Program-made: the position numbers and the translations under genes
The notes under the pieces: generated by a model
Told to the model about the DNA's origin: nothing
Databases searched by the model: none
Seen by the model: only the letters and a program-made list of their open reading frames with translations
In this document: positions 29,931-38,151 of the stretch, piece after piece
How the letters are laid out: the number at the start of each line of letters is the position of its first letter
How positions within the stretch are numbered: position 1 is the stretch's first letter
NCBI GenBank assembly: GCA_016790395.1
Contig: JAEUPH010000330.1
Coordinates: 1 to 43,294, forward strand
Direction of reading: 5' to 3'
From: Rubrivivax sp.
GTDB taxonomy: Bacteria; Pseudomonadota; Gammaproteobacteria; Burkholderiales; Burkholderiaceae_C
Length of the DNA: 43,294 nucleotides

Positions 29931-32663
29931 ATGGCAGAGATCAACCGCGTCACGCTCTTCGGCAAGCTGAATGCGCCGACCTACAAGGCCGTCGAAGGCG
30001 CCACGGTGTTCTGCAAGCTGCGCGGCAACCCCTACGTCGAGCTGGAGCACTTCCTGGCCCAGCTGCTGCAGCAGCCCGACAGCGACTGGCACCGCGTCAT
30101 CAAGCACGCGCAGCTGGACATGTCCGCGCTGGCCAAGGACCTCACCACCGCGCTCGACCGCCTGCCGCGGGGCGCCAGCAGCATCAGCGGCATCGCCGAG
30201 AACATTGCCGACGCCATCGAGCGGGGCTGGGTCTACGGCACGCTGCTGTACGGTGACAGCGTGGTGCGCAGCGGCTACCTGCTGGTGGGCATGCTGAAAA
30301 CCAAGAACCTGCGCAATGCGCTGGTGGCCATCAGCCGGCAGTTCGAGAAGCTCAAGGTCGATGACGTCTCCGACGCGCTGCCCAAGGTCATCGCCGGCAG
30401 CCCCGAAGACGGGCAGGGCGCCAGCGACGGCAGCGGTGCCGGCGGTGCGGCCCCGGGCGAGGCCAGCGGCGCCATCGCGCCGGCCGCCATGGGCAAGCAG
30501 GAGGCGCTGAAGAAGTTCACCGTCGACCTCACCGAGCAGGCGCGCAGCGGCAAGATGGACCCCATCGTCGGCCGTGACGACGAGATCCGGCAGGTGGTCG
30601 ACATCCTCATGCGCCGCCGCCAGAACAACCCCATCCTGGTGGGCGAGGCCGGCGTCGGCAAGACCGCGGTGGTGGAAGGCTTCGCGCAGCGCATCGCGCG
30701 CGGCGACGTGCCGCCGAGCCTGAAGGACGTGGAGCTGCGCGCGCTCGACGTCGGCCTGCTGCAGGCGGGCGCCAGCATGAAGGGCGAGTTCGAGCAGCGG
30801 CTGCGCAGCGTCATCGACGAGGTGCAGGCCAGCCCCAAGCCCATCATCCTGTTCATCGACGAGACGCACACCCTGGTGGGCGCTGGCGGTGCGGCCGGCA
30901 CCGGTGACGCCGCCAACCTGCTGAAACCGGCGCTGGCGCGCGGCACGCTGCGCACCATCGGCGCCACCACCTTCGCGGAGTACAAGAAGCACATCGAGAA
31001 GGACCCGGCATTGACGCGCCGCTTCCAGACCGTGCAGGTGGACGAGCCCGACGAGCCCAAGGCCATCCTGATGATGCGCGGCGTGGCCAGCACGATGGAG
31101 AAGCACCACCAGGTGCAGATCCTCGACGAAGCGCTGGAAGCGGCCGTGAAGCTGAGCCACCGCTACATCCCGGCGCGCCAGCTGCCCGACAAGAGCGTGA
31201 GCCTGCTCGATACGGCCTGCGCCCGCGTCGCCGTGAGCCTGCACGCCACGCCGGCCGAGGTGGACGACTGCCGCAAGCGCATCGAGGCCCTGGAGACCGA
31301 GCTCGGCATCATCGGCCGCGAGAAGGCCATCGGCGTCGACATCGGCCAGCGCGAGGCCAGCACCGCCGAACTGCTGCAGGCCGAGAAGGCGCGCCTGGCG
31401 GGGCTGGACGCGCGCTGGGCCGAGGAGAAGGCGCTGGTCGACGAACTGCTGGGCCTGCGCGGCAAGCTGCGCGCCGGCATCCAGCCCGTGGAAGGCACGG
31501 GCAGCAACCTGGAGGCCGAGGCCAATGCGGTGGTCACGCCGCCCATGAGCGACGGCGAGCGCGCCGACCTGCAGGCGCAGCTGCGCGCCGTGCAGGACAA
31601 GCTGCACGCGCTGCAGGGCGAGACGCCGCTGATCCTGCCCACGGTGGACTACCAGGCCGTGGCCGCCGTGGTGGGCGACTGGACGGGCATCCCCGTGGGC
31701 CGCATGGCGCGCAACGAGATCGAGACCATCCTCAACGTCGCCAAGCACCTGGGCGAGCGCGTGATCGGCCAGGACCACGCGATGGAGATGATCGCCAAGC
31801 GCATCCAGACCAGCCGCGCCGGCCTGGACAACCCCAGCAAGCCCATCGGCGTGTTCATGCTGGCCGGCACCAGCGGCGTCGGCAAGACCGAGACCGCGCT
31901 GGCGCTGGCCGAGGCGCTCTACGGCGGCGAGCAGAACGTCATCACCATCAACATGAGCGAGTACCAGGAGGCGCACACCGTCTCCACGCTCAAGGGCGCA
32001 CCCCCGGGCTACGTGGGCTATGGCGAAGGTGGCGTGCTCACCGAGGCCGTGCGCCGCAAGCCCTACAGCGTGGTGCTGCTCGACGAGGTGGAGAAGGCGC
32101 ACCCGGACGTTCACGAGATGTTCTTCCAGGTCTTCGACAAAGGCTTCATGGAAGACGGCGAAGGGCGCTTCATCGACTTCAAGAACACGCTCATCCTGCT
32201 CACCACCAACGCCGGCACCGACCTCATCGCCAGCCTGTGCAAGGACCCGGACCTGATGCCCGATCCCGAGGGCATGGCCAAGGCACTGCGCGAGCCGCTG
32301 CTGAAGATCTTTCCCCCGGCGCTGCTGGGGCGGCTGGTGACCATTCCGTACTACCCGCTGTCCGACGAGATGCTGGGCAGGATCGTCAAGCTGCAACTGA
32401 ACCGCATCAAGAAGCGGGTGGAGGCGCGCTACAAGATCCCGTTCGAGTACGGCGAAGACGTCGTGAAGCTGGTGGTCAGCCGCTGCACCGAGAGCGAATC
32501 GGGCGGCCGGATGATCGACGCCATCCTCACCAACACCATGCTGCCGGACATCAGCCGCGAGTTCCTGACGCGGATGATGGAAGGGCAGGCCATCGAGCGG
32601 GTGAGCGTCGGGGTGGCCGGCGCCGGCTTCTCATACGACTTCGACGTGAACGTCACGACATGA
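29931..32663 (+). CDS. tssH: T6SS sheath-recycling ATPase TssH (ClpV)
   Basis: This is a 910-residue AAA+ unfoldase of the ClpB/ClpV type. The N-terminal Clp repeat domain is at 1-160, followed by a Gly/Ala/Ser-rich linker to about 185. The first AAA domain has Walker A GEAGVGKT (238-245) and Walker B ILFIDETH. A coiled-coil middle domain (about 430-560) follows. The second AAA domain has Walker A GTSGVGKT (646-653) and Walker B VVLLDEVEKAH. ClpV binds contracted TssB/TssC sheath and disassembles it for reuse. A ribosome binding site (GAAAGGAA) precedes the ATG, 37 bases after tssG. Both ATPase sites look intact. The gene closes the structural part of this operon. Confidence 0.96.
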   Translation: MAEINRVTLFGKLNAPTYKAVEGATVFCKLRGNPYVELEHFLAQLLQQPDSDWHRVIKHAQLDMSALAKDLTTALDRLPRGASSISGIAENIADAIERGWVYGTLLYGDSVVRSGYLLVGMLKTKNLRNALVAISRQFEKLKVDDVSDALPKVIAGSPEDGQGASDGSGAGGAAPGEASGAIAPAAMGKQEALKKFTVDLTEQARSGKMDPIVGRDDEIRQVVDILMRRRQNNPILVGEAGVGKTAVVEGFAQRIARGDVPPSLKDVELRALDVGLLQAGASMKGEFEQRLRSVIDEVQASPKPIILFIDETHTLVGAGGAAGTGDAANLLKPALARGTLRTIGATTFAEYKKHIEKDPALTRRFQTVQVDEPDEPKAILMMRGVASTMEKHHQVQILDEALEAAVKLSHRYIPARQLPDKSVSLLDTACARVAVSLHATPAEVDDCRKRIEALETELGIIGREKAIGVDIGQREASTAELLQAEKARLAGLDARWAEEKALVDELLGLRGKLRAGIQPVEGTGSNLEAEANAVVTPPMSDGERADLQAQLRAVQDKLHALQGETPLILPTVDYQAVAAVVGDWTGIPVGRMARNEIETILNVAKHLGERVIGQDHAMEMIAKRIQTSRAGLDNPSKPIGVFMLAGTSGVGKTETALALAEALYGGEQNVITINMSEYQEAHTVSTLKGAPPGYVGYGEGGVLTEAVRRKPYSVVLLDEVEKAHPDVHEMFFQVFDKGFMEDGEGRFIDFKNTLILLTTNAGTDLIASLCKDPDLMPDPEGMAKALREPLLKIFPPALLGRLVTIPYYPLSDEMLGRIVKLQLNRIKKRVEARYKIPFEYGEDVVKLVVSRCTESESGGRMIDAILTNTMLPDISREFLTRMMEGQAIERVSVGVAGAGFSYDFDVNVTT

Positions 32664-32718
32664 GCGCCGGTCGCCGATCGTCGCTTGCCTCAACCACCGA
32701 TGAACGAGGTGACCTGAA

Positions 32719-33864
32719 ATGATCAAGTACGCGAACCTGGGTCTGGACAAGCAGCTCAACGAGATCGTCATCGTGGGAAGCCACGACGCCGGTGTGACCG
32801 GCGGCGATCCCAACACGCAGACGCAGAGCCTGGACATCTTCGGGCAGGCCGAAGCCGGCGTGCGATTCTTCGACATCCGCATCACGGGTGCCGTGGTCAA
32901 GAAGGGCGGCGCCAGCGACGTTGTGACGCTCAAGGCGTATCACGGCAAGGGGCCCTCCAGCACCAAGACGGCTGTCGATCTGCGGACCGGGCAGACGGGC
33001 AAGGTGGAGGTGAAGAGCCTCTGGGGGGGCGACTTCGGGCTGTCGCTGACGAACATCCTCAACGACGCGCTCCGCTTCGTGACGAAGAACAGCACCGAGT
33101 TCCTGATCCTCAAGTTCGACAAGTGCGCGAACTGGGACATGATCGCCGACGCGTGCAGGAGCATTCTCGGCTCGGCGCTGTTGAGCGGTCGGAACCTCAA
33201 CACCGCCACCCTGCGAGAACTCCAGGGCAAGGTGATCTGCGCCTTCATGACCAAGGGCTACACGTCCCTGAAGCTGCCAGGGCAGAACGCTGGCATCAGT
33301 CACATCACGAACCTGTACAAGCCGCCTGCCGGCTACAGCCGCACCTTTCCGGGCTTGCAGTACTGGGGGTCCGGCGGCACGCCGATCAACAACCACGGTT
33401 TCGAGAAGAAGATCGGCGACAACATCAGCAAGCAGACGAAGATCCTGACGAGCGCGTCGACCGGCATCAGCGAGAAGAAGAGAACCTTCAAGAAGAACAT
33501 CCCTGGCTGTTCCCCCGCCGACCCGAACGCCATCGGCATGATGTACTGGACCACCACGGGCGTGAACAAGAGCATCAAGGAGCGCAACGAACTGATGTGG
33601 GACAAGGACCACCGTGGTGGCCTTGAAGAACTCTGGCGCACGGGATTCGCCAGCTACATCAACAACGCGCTGCCCAAGAGCGTCGATGCCTGTTCGTTCT
33701 CCTCCGGCGGCACCCTCAAGCTGTTCATGCCGAACATCGTGATGATCGATTTCGCGGACGAGGACAAGTGCGAGTACATCTACGGGTTGAACACCGTGGC
33801 CGCGATCGAATTGGTCAAGATCTGCCAGAAGCTCGATATCCACGGCGGCCACAACAGCCTGTAG
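32719..33864 (+). CDS. PI-PLC X-domain-like phosphodiesterase, candidate T6SS effector
   Basis: This is a 381-residue protein. It matches the phosphatidylinositol-specific phospholipase C X-domain in the order of its key elements: IVGSHDAGV with a catalytic-type His22, AGVRFFDIRI with the substrate-binding Arg, a second histidine in KAYHGKG (His75), and FVTKNSTEFLILKF, which aligns with the conserved segment after the second histidine in Bacillus PI-PLC. The C-terminal half (from about residue 190) is unusually Lys/Asn/Ser-rich. No signal peptide is visible. It starts 55 bases after tssH with a good ribosome binding site (GAGGTGA) in the same direction, a common place for cargo genes. Base and codon use differ from its neighbours (lower GC, more Lys and Asn), suggesting transfer. 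Enzymes of this fold cleave phosphoinositides or related glycerophospholipids; use as an antibacterial or anti-eukaryotic effector is inference. Confidence 0.75.
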   Translation: MIKYANLGLDKQLNEIVIVGSHDAGVTGGDPNTQTQSLDIFGQAEAGVRFFDIRITGAVVKKGGASDVVTLKAYHGKGPSSTKTAVDLRTGQTGKVEVKSLWGGDFGLSLTNILNDALRFVTKNSTEFLILKFDKCANWDMIADACRSILGSALLSGRNLNTATLRELQGKVICAFMTKGYTSLKLPGQNAGISHITNLYKPPAGYSRTFPGLQYWGSGGTPINNHGFEKKIGDNISKQTKILTSASTGISEKKRTFKKNIPGCSPADPNAIGMMYWTTTGVNKSIKERNELMWDKDHRGGLEELWRTGFASYINNALPKSVDACSFSSGGTLKLFMPNIVMIDFADEDKCEYIYGLNTVAAIELVKICQKLDIHGGHNSL

Positions 33865-33922
33865 CCGCCGGCTCGTCACGTACCGGCGCGCCGTATGGCC
33901 CGTCGCGCGGCGACATCAAAGC

Positions 33923-35224
33923 ATGGCCGACGACCTGATATCCCACAAGACCTGGATCTCCCGCACCGAGGTCTCGATGCAGCGCCGCAGCCCCGAGCTG
34001 AAGGCGCTGGACCAGTTGCTGCTGGACTACGAGGCCCGGGGCGGCGGCGATCTCCGCTGGCGTGTCGAGCAGGCGCTGCAGGCGTGGAAGGCCGCGCACG
34101 GCGCCGGTGACGAATGGCGCAAGAGCTCGCGCAACCGCAATGGCGCCTTCGACGACCTCACGCGCGCGCTGGCCACCAAGCACACGCTGTCCGAGGCCGA
34201 TGAAGCCGCGCTCGAGGCCATCGCCGAGGCGAACAAGTCCTTCCTGCAGGCGCTCTTCGCCGAGCGGCGCGTGGTGCTGTCGGCACGCGCGCTGACGGCC
34301 TATCAGGGTCTGGACCTGGCGCACGATCTCGACCGCCTGGTGGCGCAGGCCCGCGGCGGCGAGTCGGGCACCCACTGGCTGATGCGCGAGGCCCACGGCC
34401 TGGTGCAGAGCCTGCTCGGTGACGTCTGGCACATGGAGGAACTGCAGTTGCTCGTGGGCCAGGTGCTGGGCCGCAGCGCGAGCGACCTGGCGAGCGCCAT
34501 CGCGCCGGGGCTGGGACTGGTGAAGTCGGCGTCGATGACGATGTACCACTCGATCATGCTGGCCGCCAATGCGCGCAAGGTGGTCCAGCTGGAGGCGGCC
34601 GAGCCGGCCATCGCGGCTGGCGACCCCGCGGCGGCGCTGCTGGCCGTGCAGGAACTGGCCAAGCGCGAGACCGCCCACAGCGCGGGCCGCATGGCCAGCT
34701 ACGCCGCCGAGACCGGCGGCAAGCTGGTGGGCACCTTCGTCGACGGCGGCACGGCCACGGCGGCCGTGGTCGGCGCGGCGGCCACCATCACGCGCATGGT
34801 CATCACGCTCAACGCCATCCGCGTCGACGTGCTGGAGATGCGCGCGGCCAACCAGCTGCTCGCAAAGCCCGACACGCTGGACGCCACGCTGTTCGCCAAG
34901 AGCCCGCTGCTGGGCTGCTACTTCCTGGTGTGCGCCGACACCAGCACCATCGTGAACTTCATGTTCAGGAACCTGGGCAAGCCGGGCTTCCAGTACGAGG
35001 TGGAGAAGGCCTGCAAGGACCACCTGGACACCACGCTGAAGATCGCCAGCCACCTGGTGTACGAGCACCGCATGAAGCTGTCGGGCCGGCAGCTGCCCAA
35101 GATGTCGGTGCTGCGCGGTGACGGGCAGGACCAGATCGCCGTGCGCGAGCCCGGCACGCTGATGCACCTGAAGGCCGCGACGGCCAACCGCGTGCGCGGC
35201 CGTGACAAGGGCTTCTACAAATGA
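33923..35224 (+). CDS. Uncharacterised helical protein next to the PI-PLC-like gene
   Basis: This is a 433-residue protein that I do not recognise. It looks almost wholly alpha-helical, with a basic N-terminal helix (ISHKTWISRTEVSMQRRSPE). A central Gly/Ala-rich hydrophobic stretch (GGTATAAVVGAAATITRMVITL, about residues 275-295) could insert in a membrane. A basic C-terminal tail ends in RVRGRDKGFYK. There is no signal peptide. The start codon ATG at 33923 has no clear ribosome binding site. It follows the PI-PLC-like gene by 58 bases, and it converges on the TssB-TssC fusion gene with 20 bases between. Its position suggests a second cargo, an immunity protein or an adaptor for the phospholipase-like protein; the sequence does not decide. 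GC content is back to the level of the T6SS genes. Confidence 0.7.
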   Translation: MADDLISHKTWISRTEVSMQRRSPELKALDQLLLDYEARGGGDLRWRVEQALQAWKAAHGAGDEWRKSSRNRNGAFDDLTRALATKHTLSEADEAALEAIAEANKSFLQALFAERRVVLSARALTAYQGLDLAHDLDRLVAQARGGESGTHWLMREAHGLVQSLLGDVWHMEELQLLVGQVLGRSASDLASAIAPGLGLVKSASMTMYHSIMLAANARKVVQLEAAEPAIAAGDPAAALLAVQELAKRETAHSAGRMASYAAETGGKLVGTFVDGGTATAAVVGAAATITRMVITLNAIRVDVLEMRAANQLLAKPDTLDATLFAKSPLLGCYFLVCADTSTIVNFMFRNLGKPGFQYEVEKACKDHLDTTLKIASHLVYEHRMKLSGRQLPKMSVLRGDGQDQIAVREPGTLMHLKAATANRVRGRDKGFYK

Positions 35225-35236
35225 GGCGCCTGATGC

Positions 35237-35254
35237 CCGCGGGATCAGCCGCGG
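35237..35254. terminator. Small hairpin in the convergent gap
   Basis: CCGCGG-GATCAG-CCGCGG can form a 6-bp stem with a 6-base loop. It overlaps the stop codon of the TssB-TssC fusion gene and sits 13 bases after the stop of the opposite gene. It could act for both strands but has no T-run, so termination is doubtful. Confidence 0.22.
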
Positions 35255-36663
35255 TGCGGCAGGCCGGCCAGCGGCCGCGCCGGGTGCGCGACCGACTGCA
35301 GGCGCAACACCGTGACGGCGTTGCGGTGCTTGTGGCTCATCAGCGGCATGAGGCCGGCGTCCAGCAGGGCCTGGCCGGCCTGTTCGCCCAGCAGGTGCTC
35401 GGCACAGGGCTGCAGCACGGTCTCGCCGTCCAGCTGGAAGCTGAAGGCCGGCAGGTCGCCGATCTCGCGCTCGTCGCCGGGTTCGAAAGCCCAGCCGGAG
35501 GCGTTGAAGGCGCGGCCGATGAGATGGGCCACGGCCAGCGAGCCCGCGCCCCACAGCAGCTGTTCGTGCCCGGGCGTGCCCGGGAACTCCTCGAAGGCGA
35601 ACGAGGACAGCGGGTCGCTGCGCTTGCCATAGGGCTGACGCAGCAGCAGGCGCGGCGCAGCCAGGCCGATCCAGGGTGCGGCCTCGCTGGCGCGCAGCGC
35701 GGCCCAGCCGGCCAGCGCCGCGGGCTCGGCGGTGGCCAGGGCGAGGTCGGCGGCGGCCAGCCAGGGGCCACCGGCCTGCGCCGAGATCAGGCCCATCGCG
35801 GCGGCCAGGCCGATGTCGGCGTCGCCGGGGCCGAAGCTGAAGAGGCCGACCAGCGCGTGCCAGGGTTCGCCGCCGGGCAGGTTGCGCCAGCGGTCGGCCA
35901 GGTTGTGGTGGAGCGCCGTCTGCGCCAGGCGCCCCTGGCTGGCCACGACATCGGCAACGAGCTCGTCGCGCGAGACATCCAGCAGGTGCAGTTCCAGCCC
36001 GTCGTCCAGTTCCAGCGTCGACACCAGCCACATCGCGCCGCGCCAGGCCGCTTCCAGCGCCTGGAAAGCCGGTGCGTGCAGCAGCGCGCGCATCTCGGCC
36101 GCGATGGCCGCGTCCACCGAGGCCACCAGCTCGGCCTGCTGGGATTGGGTGTCGGGCCGGACATGCGGTGCCACGATGCGGCGGACCAGGGCGTCGATGC
36201 CGCTGGTGGGCGTGGGCGCGGGCGGCGCTGCCAGCCCGGCGGGGCGCCCACCCAGCAGGCCGGCCAGCAAGTCGCCGCCGGGCGCCGCGGCGGGGGCGGG
36301 TTCGGTGGCGCCACCCAGCTCGGCAGCGGCCTGCGCAAACTGGGCCGGGTCCAGCAGACGCTGGCGCAGGCGGCGCAATGCGCCGAAGCGGGGCACGCGC
36401 GCAAAGAGGCTGTCGGGGTGGAAGTGCTCCAGCTCCTCGAACTCGAGCGTCTCGCCGTCCAGCGCCAGCTGCGGCGCCAGCCGCGCCATCACGGTGTCGA
36501 AGCGGTCGGCGTCCAGGCGCAGCGTCGGGCGTTCCTTCAAGGCGGGGCGATCGGCCAGCACGCGATGGCTGAAGTCGCCCACCAGAAGCAGCCGCAGCGG
36601 GCCTTGCGTGCGCTTGCGCGCGGCTGGCGCGGGATGGAAATCGAACTCAAGGCGTCCAGGCAT
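35245..36663 (-). CDS. Fused TssB-like/TssC-like sheath protein
   Basis: This is a 472-residue protein in two parts. Residues 1-115 follow the TssB pattern: GRLEFDFHP, LRLLLVGDFSHR, RPTLRLDADRFDTVMARLAPQL and LEFEELEHFHPDSLFARVPRFGALRRL each align with the TssB of this window. After a Pro/Ala/Gly-rich linker (about 118-150) comes a TssC pattern: APAFQALEAAWRGAMWLV, EPWHALVGLFSFG, APWIGLAAPRLLLRQPYG and DAGLMPLMSHKHRNAV. It stops there, lacking the last 130 or so residues of normal TssC. The ATG at 36663 is preferred to one 60 codons upstream, because it matches the TssB N-terminus and has a GGAG box nine bases before it. It lies antisense within the T6SS cluster. It may cap, regulate or terminate sheath growth; function is unknown. 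Confidence 0.85.
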   Translation of the reverse strand: MPGRLEFDFHPAPAARKRTQGPLRLLLVGDFSHRVLADRPALKERPTLRLDADRFDTVMARLAPQLALDGETLEFEELEHFHPDSLFARVPRFGALRRLRQRLLDPAQFAQAAAELGGATEPAPAAAPGGDLLAGLLGGRPAGLAAPPAPTPTSGIDALVRRIVAPHVRPDTQSQQAELVASVDAAIAAEMRALLHAPAFQALEAAWRGAMWLVSTLELDDGLELHLLDVSRDELVADVVASQGRLAQTALHHNLADRWRNLPGGEPWHALVGLFSFGPGDADIGLAAAMGLISAQAGGPWLAAADLALATAEPAALAGWAALRASEAAPWIGLAAPRLLLRQPYGKRSDPLSSFAFEEFPGTPGHEQLLWGAGSLAVAHLIGRAFNASGWAFEPGDEREIGDLPAFSFQLDGETVLQPCAEHLLGEQAGQALLDAGLMPLMSHKHRNAVTVLRLQSVAHPARPLAGLPHRG

Positions 36664-36784
36664 GGTGAGGGGCTCCGCGCCAAGCGCCTGCGCCTGCCCG
36701 TCCGCCCATGCGTCCCTGGCCTTCGCTGCTTGTCGCCCTGGGTACTTTGCTTCAGAGTCGGGCCCGGCAGCAACCACTTTCCAC
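36664..36784. promoter_or_regulatory. Divergent promoter region between the sheath fusion and the TPR-methyltransferase
   Basis: Two genes diverge from this 121-base gap, so promoters on both strands are expected. I see GTACTTTGCTTC near 36739-36750 as the least GC-rich stretch, but no clear -35/-10 pair. The plus-strand gene has no visible ribosome binding site at its ATG. Confidence 0.35.
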
Positions 36785-38116
36785 ATGTCTGAGATCACTT
36801 CACCCGAAGCGGCCACCGTGAGCGCACTGCTGCAGCGCGGCATGTCGGCGCACCAGGCCGGCGACTTCCAGGCCGCGCTGGAGGCCTACCGCAGCGTGCT
36901 GGAGGCCGACCCGCGCAACGCCGACGCCCTGCACCTGGCCGGCCTGCTGCATGCGCAGCACGGCAGCACGGAGATGGCGCAGCAGCTGATCGAGGCGGCG
37001 CTGGAGCTGCTGCCCGACGAACCGCTCTACAACAACAACCTGGGCAACCTGCACGTCGAATGCGGCCGGGCCGAGCTGGCGCTGGCTTCCTTCGAGCGCG
37101 CGCATGCCGCGGCGCCGGAACGCCCGGACATCTGCAACAACCTGGCCGTGATGCTGTCGCGCGCCGGCCGGGCCGACGAGGCCGAGCGCCTGTTCAACCA
37201 GGTGATCGCGGTGGCGCCCGGCTTCGACGACGCCCGCCAGAACCTGGCCAACCACCTGCTGCGCCGCGGTCAGGTCCAGCAGGCGGTGCAGACCTGCATC
37301 GACGGCCTGCTCATCGCGCCGCGCAACCGGCACCTGCGCCGCATCCTCGGCGCGGCCTACATCTCCGTGGACATGCAGGGCGAGGCCGAGGCGCTGTACC
37401 GCGCCTGGCTGGCCGATGAACCCGACAGCGCCGAGGCGAACTTCAAGCTGGCGGCCCTGACGCAGAGCGACGTGCCCCAGCGCGCCCCCGACCGCTTCGT
37501 CACCGCCATCTTCGACACCTTCGCGCACAGCTTCGACGCCAAGCTGGCCCAGCTGGGCTACCGTGCGCCCGAACTCGTGGCCGAGGCCGTGGCCCGCCAC
37601 GCGCATGCGCCGGCCGCGGCGCTGGACGTGTGCGACGCCGGTTGTGGCACCGGCCTGTGCGGCCCGCTGCTCAAGCCATGGGCCCGCTGGCTCGCCGGCG
37701 TGGATCTTTCCGAGGGCATGCTGCTGAAGGCGCAGCGGCGCGGCGTCTATGACGACCTCACCGTCGCCGAGCTGGTGGCCTACCTGCAGGCGCGCCCGGC
37801 GGCCTTCGATCTGATCGTTTCGGCCGACACGCTGTGCTACTTCGGTGCGCTGCATGACTTTGCCGCGGCGGCGCACGCAGCGCTTCGCGCCGGTGGGCTG
37901 CTCGTCTTCACGGTCGAAGCCCATGCCGACGAGCCCGCCGAACCCGGATTCCGCCTGCACGGCCACGGCCGCTACAGCCACCGGCCGTCCTACGTGACCG
38001 GAGCGCTGGCGGCCGCCGGCCTCGAACTGCTGGAGCAGCAGGCCGTGGTGCTGCGCATGGAAGCCGGCCAGCCCGTGGCAGGCCGGCTGGTCACCGCGCG
38101 GCGCGCGGCCGGCTGA
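36785..38116 (+). CDS. TPR-repeat protein with SAM-dependent methyltransferase domain
   Basis: This is a 443-residue protein. Residues 13-225 are at least five tetratricopeptide repeats, for example AGDFQAALEAYRSVLEADPRNADALH and GRADEAERLFNQVIAVAPGFDDA. The segment DRFVTAIFDTFAHSFDAKLAQLGY (about 236-259) is typical of the COG4976-type TPR-methyltransferases. A class I methyltransferase follows, with motif I DAGCGTGLCG (284-293), GVDLSEGMLLKA and a VSADTLCYFG motif near 355. It should methylate a protein or small molecule held by the TPR part; the substrate is unknown. It diverges from the sheath-fusion gene and is 35 bases before vgrG, in the same direction. A role modifying a T6SS component or cargo is possible. 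Confidence 0.88.
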   Translation: MSEITSPEAATVSALLQRGMSAHQAGDFQAALEAYRSVLEADPRNADALHLAGLLHAQHGSTEMAQQLIEAALELLPDEPLYNNNLGNLHVECGRAELALASFERAHAAAPERPDICNNLAVMLSRAGRADEAERLFNQVIAVAPGFDDARQNLANHLLRRGQVQQAVQTCIDGLLIAPRNRHLRRILGAAYISVDMQGEAEALYRAWLADEPDSAEANFKLAALTQSDVPQRAPDRFVTAIFDTFAHSFDAKLAQLGYRAPELVAEAVARHAHAPAAALDVCDAGCGTGLCGPLLKPWARWLAGVDLSEGMLLKAQRRGVYDDLTVAELVAYLQARPAAFDLIVSADTLCYFGALHDFAAAAHAALRAGGLLVFTVEAHADEPAEPGFRLHGHGRYSHRPSYVTGALAAAGLELLEQQAVVLRMEAGQPVAGRLVTARRAAG

Positions 38117-38151
38117 AGCGCCGCCCCCCGAACCCCTGATCCCGAGACGCC

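Noticed and set aside
29592..32396. Minus-strand 934-codon frame over tssH
   Set aside because: It is antisense to an intact ClpV ATPase; the product is His/Gln/Gly-rich noise.
35732..36784. Long in-frame extension upstream of the TPR-methyltransferase
   Set aside because: It is antisense to the TssB-TssC fusion and Arg/Ser-rich. The real protein begins at the ATG at 36785, just before the TPR region.
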